Below, one piece after another: positions 44,561-52,429 of a stretch of 64,000 nucleotides of DNA; position 1 is the stretch's first letter; every line of letters begins with the position of its first letter. Position numbers and translations under genes: made by a program. A model generated the notes under the pieces. It was not told the DNA's origin. It made no database searches and saw only the letters and a list, made by a program, of their open reading frames with translations. Source of the stretch: an uncultured Phocaeicola sp. (GTDB lineage Bacteria; Bacteroidota; Bacteroidia; Bacteroidales; Bacteroidaceae); NCBI GenBank assembly GCA_944320135.1, contig CALUGI010000001.1:82629-146628 (forward strand), written 5' to 3'.

Positions 44561-45544
44561 TCATTTAACAACTTCTATCTCTATCACTCCGTCAAAGTCC
44601 GTATCAATGTGGATTCCTTCCTCGGTTTCCGAGGTCAGGAAATCAGAACGGACAACGGTTTTCTTGCCACGCTCGCACGGAATCCTTACGCTCGTGCGAG
44701 CAATCGCATTTCCTTTTTCATCGACGATTTCCACTGCCGCCGGATACGATTCTCCTTCTTCGTCCGCCAAAGGACAGTCGCAAGCCAACAGGAAATCTTC
44801 GCCAAGCTCGTCGGGAGAGAACGGACGGCTGTAAGAAACCCGTTCGCCGAAGTTCTTCACTATGCCGTAATATGCATCGAACGAATCTGGATAATATCCC
44901 GCATAAGTTACGCGCACGGTGAAACACTCTCCCTCTATCTCTCCTTTCTCCAGCCTCTGAAGAAACAAATCCGAATCGTCGGCCCTCAGCTCGTAGCAGG
45001 CAGTAACGCGCTCCAAAAGGATGTCTTCCGACACCGTTGCGTCCCACTCGTCGGCATAAGGAGTCAAGTCCAGCTCCCCGACATGGGAAAAACCGTCTTT
45101 CAACAAGACGTTTCCGGCATATCCGTCGGCAGGGCCGATTATGGGGAACCCGGCAGAAGCATAATAAAGCTCGCGCATCGTCCCGGCCTCCACAAAGTCG
45201 CTCCACACCACAAGCTGATAGTTTCTGGCATGAAGAAGCATCTCTATCTCAGCCTTGTCGGAACTCTTTACCTTATCCACGTACACGGTCTGCATATCCA
45301 CCAGTTCATGGTCTAAATAGGCGGCGGCTATCATACGGCGGGAGAGGCCGCCTCCCCCGTCTATGCCCGGCACGCTCCGTGAAGGATAAGAAGAGTTTTC
45401 CGCCTTGACGACCAGCTTCACGGAAATGGCGGTAGGGTCGACTCCTCCGTTCTCCGGAAACTCCGCAAGGGTGCATCCGCACGTCAGACATGCAGACAGG
45501 CACACCGGCAAACTCCATCTTATACCTTTCTTGAACAATGACAT
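44561..45544 (-). CDS. Fimbrial anchor-like lipoprotein (copy 2)
   Basis: A 327-residue lipoprotein (lipobox LTCGC, Cys24) resembling the FimB/Mfa2-type anchor or DUF6562-like proteins. Pattern: MIAAAYLDHELVDMQTVYVD, LLHARNYQLVVWSDFVEAGT, ELDLTPYADEWDATV, CFTVRVTYAGYYPDSFDAYYGIVKNF, and near the end RGKKTVVRSDFLTSETEEGIHIDTDFDG, the typical fimbrial ending. It is paralogous to the gene at 47385-48428. ATG 45544 is used rather than the TTG 6 bases upstream. Next gene is 21 bases downstream, so one transcript is likely. Confidence 0.7.
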   Translation of the reverse strand: MSLFKKGIRWSLPVCLSACLTCGCTLAEFPENGGVDPTAISVKLVVKAENSSYPSRSVPGIDGGGGLSRRMIAAAYLDHELVDMQTVYVDKVKSSDKAEIEMLLHARNYQLVVWSDFVEAGTMRELYYASAGFPIIGPADGYAGNVLLKDGFSHVGELDLTPYADEWDATVSEDILLERVTACYELRADDSDLFLQRLEKGEIEGECFTVRVTYAGYYPDSFDAYYGIVKNFGERVSYSRPFSPDELGEDFLLACDCPLADEEGESYPAAVEIVDEKGNAIARTSVRIPCERGKKTVVRSDFLTSETEEGIHIDTDFDGVIEIEVVK

Positions 45545-45681
45545 GGACAATGTTTTTTCTTGGATACGTTCTTTTTCAAGTTCTTCCCCGCCAACCGGGA
45601 ACGTCGCGGCGTTGCAGACAAAACGCCCCGAAGTTTTTTCTATGAGCGGCGGGGGATTCCGTTGTTTTCCGTCTTGCTGTA

Positions 45682-47223
45682 TCAGAATGTCAGGACAGGA
45701 CGGATGCGACGGGATTGCTCACCGCTGGCACCGGTATAATAACTTTCCGATGCCGTGAAAGTTATCAGATAAGCCTGATTGTCGGCGGTTCTCAAATTAG
45801 CCGAGCTTGTCCAATAGTAATTGGAAGCTCCGCTTTCTTCCGACATCAAATCGCCGATTTCATTATCGCTCAACGCCTGCAAAGCTGCCTTCACGACGCT
45901 TTCATTGGCCAGATAAACAGAACGCAGCGCATCCATTTGTCCAAGTGCAGGGAGGTACCACCCGCTGGTATTCGATTCCGGAGCGGACAAACTGTAGGCA
46001 GAACAATCCAATGCCGTATAAGTTGCTCCGCTCAACGCATTGCTTTCCCAAGCTGCCTTGTTGGCATACCCCTTAATGTCCTCCGCGCCTTGTCCTACCT
46101 TGTCGATAGTATTGATTTTACCTGAGCTGACGAACAATGCTTTGTCAGCCTCTTTTGCACCGACAACCCAGCCTTGGATATAACCTTTCGCAAAGGTTAC
46201 ACCTTCATAGTTGGCCGGAACATCGCCCATTACGTTGTCTTTCGTAGCAAATACCACACCGATTACCGTCTTTTCGCTGTTGTAGTCGGCAGACCATGTG
46301 CCGTCGCTGTAATAATAGTCGCCTACTTTCGGGAGACTTGCCGCGTCATCGCCGTCGATTCCCACCTCAACGGTTACGTCGTCCAACGAAAATTCAATGT
46401 TTCCGTTGTAGGTCGTATTCGCACCCACGTTGATGTCACCGTCCAGCGTCTTCACCACCGGTTCTTCTCCGTCGGTCGTCACCGTCATCGTGATGTTGCT
46501 TGCCTCATAAACGCTCATGTTTGAAGGAGCGAACATGTAGTTTGAGAACCATACATCGTCCGTGCTTCCCGACAAATCGGCATCCGTCATGCTCATCGTC
46601 ACGGTGCTTTCGTCATACTCTCCGGTCAACACGTTGTAGCCGCTCGGCATAGAAACCATAGTCACCGAAAGCCGGTCGCCGCTTACTCCCTGCTTGTCCA
46701 CAATCGACACCTTCATAAACGGGCGGAACAGCGTGACATTCACCTGATTTCCGGCATCCATAATGCTTTGCGCGTCCTTTGTCCCGCAAAAAGCGTCGCA
46801 CGCATCGTTGTTGAACAAGGAGCCGTCTGTCAAAGCAGACTGCACGTAGCCTATCTTGGTCAGGTCTGCGGTATTATAGAAGCGGTCGGTTTCCGTACCC
46901 TCGGTCACATAATCCGCCCAAAACAGGCAGTTATAGTCAGAACTTTTAGGCTGGAAGTGGAAAACAATGTTCGAGCCTGCATCTCCTGCCTTCTCCGTTA
47001 AAGTCAAAGTCTCGTTTCCGTCACCGTAAACTACCTGCAGCACGCAGCGCAAGTCGTAGCCTTCCGGTGCCGTTGGCACGGAACGGGAACTGCCTTCCGG
47101 CAAACCCACTGATACCGTTACGGGGCCGCCCGCAGCAGCCGACCGGTTTGTCAAATCTTCCTGAGTGCATGAAAACAACCCCATGCCCAAGGCCAAAGCT
47201 GAAAATAATAAACCTTTTCTCAT
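45682..47223 (-). CDS. DUF6562-like fimbrillin/adhesin lipoprotein with C-type-lectin-like tail (copy 1)
   Basis: A 513-residue lipoprotein (MRKGLLFSALALGMGLFSC, Cys19). N-terminal DUF6562-like segments: APEGYDLRCVLQVVYGDGN, DYNCLFWADYVTEGTETDRFY, LFNNDACDAFCGTKDAQ, FRPFMKVSIVD, VWFSNYMFAPSNMSVYEAS. The C-terminal lectin-like domain ends NTSGWYLPALGQMDALRSVY, NYYWTSSANLR and SRRIRPVLTF. It is a clear paralogue of the protein at 42935-44539. The palindromic element at 47290-47358 lies between it and the anchor gene upstream. Confidence 0.75.
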   Translation of the reverse strand: MRKGLLFSALALGMGLFSCTQEDLTNRSAAAGGPVTVSVGLPEGSSRSVPTAPEGYDLRCVLQVVYGDGNETLTLTEKAGDAGSNIVFHFQPKSSDYNCLFWADYVTEGTETDRFYNTADLTKIGYVQSALTDGSLFNNDACDAFCGTKDAQSIMDAGNQVNVTLFRPFMKVSIVDKQGVSGDRLSVTMVSMPSGYNVLTGEYDESTVTMSMTDADLSGSTDDVWFSNYMFAPSNMSVYEASNITMTVTTDGEEPVVKTLDGDINVGANTTYNGNIEFSLDDVTVEVGIDGDDAASLPKVGDYYYSDGTWSADYNSEKTVIGVVFATKDNVMGDVPANYEGVTFAKGYIQGWVVGAKEADKALFVSSGKINTIDKVGQGAEDIKGYANKAAWESNALSGATYTALDCSAYSLSAPESNTSGWYLPALGQMDALRSVYLANESVVKAALQALSDNEIGDLMSEESGASNYYWTSSANLRTADNQAYLITFTASESYYTGASGEQSRRIRPVLTF

Positions 47224-47289
47224 GATGTGTTAGTTTAAAGATTAATATAATGCAAATTACTTTTTATGAACCATTCAGTCCAATGTCCA

Positions 47290-47358
47290 TAGGGGCCATA
47301 TCTCATACGCCCGGAACGGGTTCGCACGGACACTCCGGGCGTATGAGATATGCCCCTA
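47290..47358. repeat. Palindromic intergenic element (REP/MITE-like)
   Basis: The left arm TAGGGGC...ATATCTCATACGCCCGGA (47290-47315) and right arm TCCGGGCGTATGAGATATGCCCCTA (47334-47358) are inverted copies, with one extra base in the left arm, around an 18-base loop. It carries no gene. Similar palindromes with GGGGC...GCCCC ends and an ATACGCCC core are, as I recall, dispersed in Bacteroides genomes. Confidence 0.85.
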
Positions 47359-47384
47359 CGTTAGCGGATTGGAAGCATACGGCA

Positions 47385-48428
47385 TTACTCCGCCTCTATT
47401 GCTCCAAGGTTTCCTTCCTCATGCCCGTCAAAGTCCGGATCGATGCCCACGCCTTCTTCCGGGTCGGCGGTCAGGAAGTTCGAGCGCACTGCTGTGTTTT
47501 CCCCGCGCACGCAACGGATACGGAAAGTGGTGCTTGCCCATATCACTTCATCGCCGCTCGCATTGTTGCTGTACACCTCAAGCGTTACGGGGATGGACGC
47601 TTCTTCATCGGCATTCACGAACACATAGTCGAAAGCCAGTTCCAATTCGTCGGGAGTGTCGTCAGAGATACGGAACGACTTGTTGTAAGTCACATAGCGG
47701 AACGCATGGCGCGTGATGCCTTCCTTGGCGTTGAAGCCCACGGGGAGGTAGTCGTTATAGGTGAGGCGCGCACGGAAATTGTCGTTCTCCGCATCCGGTG
47801 TCACTTCTCCGTCCGCAATTTTCTGCCTGAAGTCGGCCACATCCGTAGCAATCAGCGTATAGCGTCCCACCGCACGCCGGGGAGCAATCTCCACGTCCAC
47901 CTTCGCTCCCCACTCGTTGCGGTAAGGAGTCAGATCGAGGTCGGCCGTAGCGAAAAAGGCATCCTTGTTTTCCGTATTTCCGTAGCTTCGGTTGTTCGCA
48001 CGGATGATTCCGGTCAAATCGCTTGCATCGTAGAGGCACGAGTCGTTTTCCGTATTGTAACGGTCCACCCACACCGCCAATTTGTAGTTGCGCGCATGAA
48101 GATTGAGTCCGACCTTCGTCTGAAGACGGTTTGTCAGGGTCGGATCTTCATACACCACCTCCCTGTCCGACAACTGATTGTCCAGATAAGCCTCCACGAT
48201 GATGCGATGACTGAACACATCTTCGTCATCGGCACGCGAAACGGCTGCAGGCACTTCCAAATCGAGCGTAATCTCCGCCTCCACATTCACCGAAGTAGGG
48301 TCAACGCCCAGTTCTCCGTCGGCAGTCAGTTCGGGTTCCTCCATCAGGCATCCGCTTGCGAACAGAGGGAGCAGCGCCGCCATTCCCCAGCGAACCAGCC
48401 TGTTCTTGTATGTCATAGTCTTTTTCAT
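47385..48428 (-). CDS. Fimbrial anchor-like lipoprotein (copy 1)
   Basis: A 347-residue lipoprotein (lipobox FASGC, Cys27 from ATG 48428). Segments shared with its paralogue at 44561-45544: IIVEAYLDNQLSDREVVYED, LNLHARNYKLAVWVDRY, ADLDLTPYRNEWGAKVDVEI, ARLTYNDYLPVGFNAKEGI, and the ending RGENTAVRSNFLTADPEEGVGIDPDFDG. It starts 13 bases after the DUF3575 stop codon, so it is coupled with that gene; ATG 48437 is an alternative start. FimB/Mfa2-type anchors tether fimbriae in Porphyromonas and Bacteroides; this role is inferred. Confidence 0.7.
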   Translation of the reverse strand: MKKTMTYKNRLVRWGMAALLPLFASGCLMEEPELTADGELGVDPTSVNVEAEITLDLEVPAAVSRADDEDVFSHRIIVEAYLDNQLSDREVVYEDPTLTNRLQTKVGLNLHARNYKLAVWVDRYNTENDSCLYDASDLTGIIRANNRSYGNTENKDAFFATADLDLTPYRNEWGAKVDVEIAPRRAVGRYTLIATDVADFRQKIADGEVTPDAENDNFRARLTYNDYLPVGFNAKEGITRHAFRYVTYNKSFRISDDTPDELELAFDYVFVNADEEASIPVTLEVYSNNASGDEVIWASTTFRIRCVRGENTAVRSNFLTADPEEGVGIDPDFDGHEEGNLGAIEAE

Positions 48429-48441
48429 GATACTCATCTTT

Positions 48442-49188
48442 TTAGAAACGATAAACGATTGACGCGGCAAGGCGGGTGATGCCCCAGTAGTTATAGGACT
48501 TCTTTCCTATCTGCGCACCGTTATCCACATTGTAATACTGGTTATACTTCATATTCGCGTATCCGGCTCCTATCAGGAACTCCGCGCCCCAATGGTCGGA
48601 GAAGGGGAGCGAATAGCCGTAGGTGATGCCCGCTCCGAGCACGGGACGCTTGTCTGTCTGGTAGCGGTCTTTGTCCCACTTCACGTTGAACGCCCCTATA
48701 TGGGCATGGACACCCACAAAATGCCCCTTGCCCACGCCTTTCGTCCACCAGCGTGCTTCAGGCTGGAAGAGCACGAGGCGCACTCCGTGTTCCCGCTCGA
48801 TGTCCCAAAGGCTCCAGTTCAGCGGCAAATCGAGCGAGATGTGCTCGTTAAGCTGCACCTCCGCGCCGAGGTTCATGATGGCTCCCGCCCAATAGACGAG
48901 GTTCGACTTGATTGCCACATAGCGCGATGACGGATCGAACGAAGCCTTCTGCCCGGATTTCTTCGGGGCAGCCTGGGATTTCTTCGGCGCGTCCGCCTTC
49001 TTCGCGGCAGGACGTTCTGCATTGGACTGGATTCCTAAACGGGTCTTTGTCCCTTTCGGCTTGTGGGGCACCTGCCACACGTCGGTTGTTTCCGGTTCCT
49101 CTGCCACAGTCAGGGGATTTGCCTGCACCGCTCCGCCCATGAGAGACAGATACAGCATCACACCGGCCATAATGTATTTTCTTTTCAT
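48442..49188 (-). CDS. DUF3575 outer-membrane-barrel-like protein
   Basis: A 248-residue exported protein (signal peptide MKRKYIMAGVMLYLSLMGGAVQA). After a Lys/Ala/Pro-rich linker (about residues 45-75, KKADAPKKSQAAPKKSGQK) comes the DUF3575 beta-barrel-like domain: RYVAIKSNLVYWAGAIMNLG, ISLDLPLNWSLWDIEREHGVRLVLFQPEARWW, VGVHAHIGAFNVKWD, GYSLPFSDHWGAEFLIGAGYA, ending in Phe (ASIVYRF), as outer-membrane proteins do. DUF3575 genes commonly begin fimbrial-type operons in Bacteroidales, as here. Start 49188 is chosen for the signal peptide. Confidence 0.85.
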   Translation of the reverse strand: MKRKYIMAGVMLYLSLMGGAVQANPLTVAEEPETTDVWQVPHKPKGTKTRLGIQSNAERPAAKKADAPKKSQAAPKKSGQKASFDPSSRYVAIKSNLVYWAGAIMNLGAEVQLNEHISLDLPLNWSLWDIEREHGVRLVLFQPEARWWTKGVGKGHFVGVHAHIGAFNVKWDKDRYQTDKRPVLGAGITYGYSLPFSDHWGAEFLIGAGYANMKYNQYYNVDNGAQIGKKSYNYWGITRLAASIVYRF

Positions 49189-49254
49189 GATATTGATGTT
49201 TATATTCTTATTCGGTTCAATTATTGTCCGTTTCCAGAGTCCGCTCCGCGTCTG

Positions 49255-49332
49255 CCCGGCTTTGCGAAAAACATCTGCGCGTTTTTGCAAAGCGTGCGGA
49301 CGTTCCGGCGGAAACGTGCGGACGTTTTTTCA
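49255..49332 (-). repeat. Degenerate ~22-base periodic array (array F, minus orientation)
   Basis: On the minus strand A-run/GC units begin near 49330, 49304, 49286 and 49263; counted at the A/C boundary the steps are 21-22. Two units share ACGTCCGCACG. It separates the sulfatase gene from the DUF3575 gene and runs in the same direction as both. Confidence 0.6.
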
Positions 49333-49344
49333 AACGGCGGCATA

Positions 49345-50712
49345 TTATTTTTTCGGGATATACCGCAGGTAAGGAGTCTTGCCCTTGACGGGATGCTTCC
49401 TCATCCAGTCGGCCAGCATCGCCCGATACTGTTCCAACATCGGCCCGTACTTCTTCTCTACGGCAAGGTTGCGCATCTCGCCCCGGTCGGATGTCATGTC
49501 GAAAAGCTGCTCGCGATACAAGCCCATGCTGTAGAGCACATACTTGTAGTTGCCGCTGCGCACCATCCAGCCCATCGTGCCTCCGCCCGTCTCGCTGAAG
49601 TCGGTTTCAGAAACCACATACGGCTGGCCCTCAACGGACGAATCACCCTTTTCCGCTATCGGACGGACGCTTGCCCCCTGCCTTCCGGAAGGAGCTTTCA
49701 CTCCCGCCCAGTCGCAGACGCTCGGCATCAAGTCCGTGCCGTTGTTCACCAACTGGGGAAGCACCTTTCCGGCGTTCTTCCCTCCGGGGAGGCAGACGAT
49801 GAAAGGCACGTTGACCACTTCTTCATAGAGCGCCGACTTCTGGTTCCATTGGTGCGCGCCCTGCCCGTCCCCGTGGTCGCTGGTAAAGATGATGACCGTG
49901 TTCTTCCAAAGGTTCTGACGGTCTATTTCGTCTACAATCTTACCGATTTCCGTATCCACCGCTTCAACCAGACGAAAATAGGCGTTGCGGTATCTGCGCC
50001 AGTCGTCGGGCGTGTAGCTCCGCGTGGGGTGGAGGCGATATTTCAGCGACTTCTCGTAGGCCACGGCATCCGCGTCATACGGAGCGACATAGAAGTTTTC
50101 CGGCAGGTTCGGGCAGTCCTCTATGCACGGCTCATCCACCGTGGCGAACGGAAGGGGCTGCTTCCTTGCATACTCGCAGATGTTGTGCGGATTGTCGAAC
50201 GAAGCCACCAAGAAAAAAGGCTTGTCGTGCTTCCGTTGGAGGAACTTCACGCAGGCTTCCGCCAGCCCGTAGTCGTTATGTCCGTGCAGACGTTCGAAAC
50301 CGAAAGCACGTTCCGAAGGCAGGGAGTTGGTGTGTACATGCCACTTCCCCCCGTATGCGCAGTCGTATCCTCCTTCACTCATCACATCGCCCAAAGCCTG
50401 CGTCCGCAACGAGTCGGGAAGCGGCGTGCCGTTGGCCGTCATCCCTATCTCACTCGGCACACAGCCGGTGAACATGGAAGCACGCGAAGGGCCGCTCACA
50501 GGCAAAGAGCAATAGGCGTTCTCAAACCTCACCCCGCGTGCGGCAAGGCGGTCCATATTCGGCGTATGCACATCCGCATTGCCCGCACAGCTCATGGCAT
50601 CGGCCGACTGCTGGTCGGTCATGATATAGATGATGTTCGGGCGTTCCTGAGCCATTGCAGCCGCAGGCAGAAGCGCGCCGCAACACAAAGCTGATGTCAA
50701 ATTCGGTTTCAT
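49345..50712 (-). CDS. Serine-type sulfatase (S1 family)
   Basis: A 455-residue exported arylsulfatase-type enzyme. Signal peptide to about residue 21 (MAQ); metal-binding start RPNIIYIMTDQQSADAMSC; activation motif PVSGPSRASMFTG, where Ser73 occupies the formylglycine position ([C/S]-x-P-S-R), so it needs a radical-SAM maturase (anSME). Further landmarks are CAYGGKWHVH and IIFTSDHGDGQGAHQWNQKSALYEE. It removes sulfate esters from glycans, probably in the periplasm. No maturase is in this window. ATG 50712 is 5 bases after the SusD stop; a TTG at 50721 is rejected. Confidence 0.93.
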   Translation of the reverse strand: MKPNLTSALCCGALLPAAAMAQERPNIIYIMTDQQSADAMSCAGNADVHTPNMDRLAARGVRFENAYCSLPVSGPSRASMFTGCVPSEIGMTANGTPLPDSLRTQALGDVMSEGGYDCAYGGKWHVHTNSLPSERAFGFERLHGHNDYGLAEACVKFLQRKHDKPFFLVASFDNPHNICEYARKQPLPFATVDEPCIEDCPNLPENFYVAPYDADAVAYEKSLKYRLHPTRSYTPDDWRRYRNAYFRLVEAVDTEIGKIVDEIDRQNLWKNTVIIFTSDHGDGQGAHQWNQKSALYEEVVNVPFIVCLPGGKNAGKVLPQLVNNGTDLMPSVCDWAGVKAPSGRQGASVRPIAEKGDSSVEGQPYVVSETDFSETGGGTMGWMVRSGNYKYVLYSMGLYREQLFDMTSDRGEMRNLAVEKKYGPMLEQYRAMLADWMRKHPVKGKTPYLRYIPKK

Positions 50713-50717
50713 ATCGC

Positions 50718-52418
50718 TCAATAATTAGGATTGTTCTTGTTTTCAAGTTTCGGATTCGCCTGAATCTCGTCTAAAGGAATCGGAAACAGCTCGTTCTTTC
50801 CGGTCTGGAAGTTGTCGCCTGCCAGGAAAGCCTTCGTGCTTCCCGCCGTGTTCGCTTCCGTAAGGTTGCCGGTCTGCTTCAAAGCCTGCGCCAGCACTCC
50901 CCAACGGATGAGGTCATACTTGCGTTGCCCCTCAAACGCCAGTTCAAAGCTGCGTTCCCAATAAAGGGCAGTGCGGAAACGTCCTTGCTCGTCCGAATCG
51001 TCTATATAGTCAAGATTCCACACCTTCGGCGACTTCATCAGCTCGTCATAGTTGCCCGACGTAATCCGGGAAGCCCCGGCACGCTCGCGCACGGAATTGA
51101 GAAGCTCCCACGCCTTCGACGTATCGCCCGTTTCATTGTAAGCCTCCGCCGCCATCAGCACCACATCGGCATAACGCAGCAGACAGAAGTTCACGTCCGT
51201 GTAATTCATGTCCTTATATCCCAACGGCATCCACTCGCGGCGCCATTTGCCCGGATACCAGTTGCGGACATCTCTTTCCACGTCCACCTTCTCATGATTG
51301 TACGCTTCCGCATCCCAGTCGTACCGGTAAGTGCATATCATCACGTCCCGGCGGGAATCCCCTTCTTCAAAGAATCCTTTCCATTCGGGAATCACCCTGA
51401 AAAAGCCTTGGGCACGTCCCATGAACTGGTCGGTTTCGGAGTTGCTGATGCCCGGAGCCGCCACCACAGGGCCGATATAGGTTCCCCAAACGCCTCTCAC
51501 TCCCGTACTTCCATCCAGCGTATAGAAAGCCAGTTCAAACAAGCTCTCCTTCGAATCCAACACTCCTGCGGAGAAAGAGCGGAACAAACCTTCATAACCG
51601 GTAGCCCCGTCTACCGAAGAATCGAAGAATCCGTGATACCCGTTCGCTTCAAAAGCCTCCCATTCCTCGATGACGGACTCGAAACACTCCCGGCGCACGG
51701 CATCTTCCGGACGTTTCAACGTCCCGTCCATCCGCAGGCTGTATCCCGCACGCTGGAGAAGCACGCGCATCTTCAGGGCACGTGCGGCACCCTGAGTGGC
51801 ACGTTCGGGCGAGGATTCCGCCGTCGCCCATTCCAACCCTTCTTCCGCATCGGTCAAATCCTGAACAATCTGGTCATAAATGTCCTCTCTGTCGGAACGG
51901 GGCTGGTAGCCTTCTTCGTATGTATTCGTAGGCGTCGTCTTGTAAGGCACGTCGCCCCAATAGACCACCAGATTGAAAGAAAGCAAGGCACGCAGGAACT
52001 TGGCTTCAGCCACCAACGCCTGCAAATTCTCGTTCTGCGCATATCCGTCCATATTCTCGATGCCGTCAATCATGTAGTTCGCACGTTCGAGCCCTCTGTA
52101 CGTAGCAGTCCACACATCTTCCACGCATTTGTTGGAAGTGGTCATCGTATAGGCGGAGATGTCACGCCTTCCGCTATCCGCCGGTCCCGCCTGGGAAAAG
52201 AACAAGTCGTCGGACGCAAAGAAAGACAGTTCATTGATGCCGTACAGTTCGCCCACCACATTGTATATGCCCAACACGCCCGACTGCGCATTGTCCGGAT
52301 TCGAGAAAAATTCTTCTTTCTCGTAATAAGAGCCGGGATGCTCGGTCAGCTTATCCTCGCATGACGCGAACGCAAGACATCCCGCCGCTGCTATCAATAT
52401 ATTCTTCAAACATTTCAT
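50718..52418 (-). CDS. SusD/RagB-like surface glycan-binding lipoprotein (pair 1)
   Basis: A 566-residue SusD-family lipoprotein (MKCLKNILIAAAGCLAFASC, Cys20) that caps the SusC transporter and binds the polysaccharide at the outer surface. TPR-like helices and the SusD landmarks are present: FFSNPDNAQSGVLGIYNVVG, LVAEAKFLRALLSFNLVVYWGDVPYKT, QGAARALKMRVLLQRAGYS, CLLRYADVVLMAAEAYNETG, ALYWERSFELAFEGQRKYDLIRWG and the C-terminal NELFPIPLDEIQANPKL. It starts 11 bases after the SusC stop; sulfatase follows directly. Confidence 0.95.
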   Translation of the reverse strand: MKCLKNILIAAAGCLAFASCEDKLTEHPGSYYEKEEFFSNPDNAQSGVLGIYNVVGELYGINELSFFASDDLFFSQAGPADSGRRDISAYTMTTSNKCVEDVWTATYRGLERANYMIDGIENMDGYAQNENLQALVAEAKFLRALLSFNLVVYWGDVPYKTTPTNTYEEGYQPRSDREDIYDQIVQDLTDAEEGLEWATAESSPERATQGAARALKMRVLLQRAGYSLRMDGTLKRPEDAVRRECFESVIEEWEAFEANGYHGFFDSSVDGATGYEGLFRSFSAGVLDSKESLFELAFYTLDGSTGVRGVWGTYIGPVVAAPGISNSETDQFMGRAQGFFRVIPEWKGFFEEGDSRRDVMICTYRYDWDAEAYNHEKVDVERDVRNWYPGKWRREWMPLGYKDMNYTDVNFCLLRYADVVLMAAEAYNETGDTSKAWELLNSVRERAGASRITSGNYDELMKSPKVWNLDYIDDSDEQGRFRTALYWERSFELAFEGQRKYDLIRWGVLAQALKQTGNLTEANTAGSTKAFLAGDNFQTGKNELFPIPLDEIQANPKLENKNNPNY

Positions 52419-52429
52419 AATATCGACTT

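Noticed and set aside
42935-47223. Diversity-generating retroelement
   Set aside because: The lectin-like tails look like typical targets, but no reverse transcriptase and no template repeat were seen.
47290-47358. Insertion sequence
   Set aside because: Only the inverted arms and an 18-base loop are present; no transposase frame exists in the gap.
49063-50694. 543-codon plus-strand frame opposite the sulfatase
   Set aside because: Shadow frame; sulfatase motifs on the minus strand are intact and account for the region.
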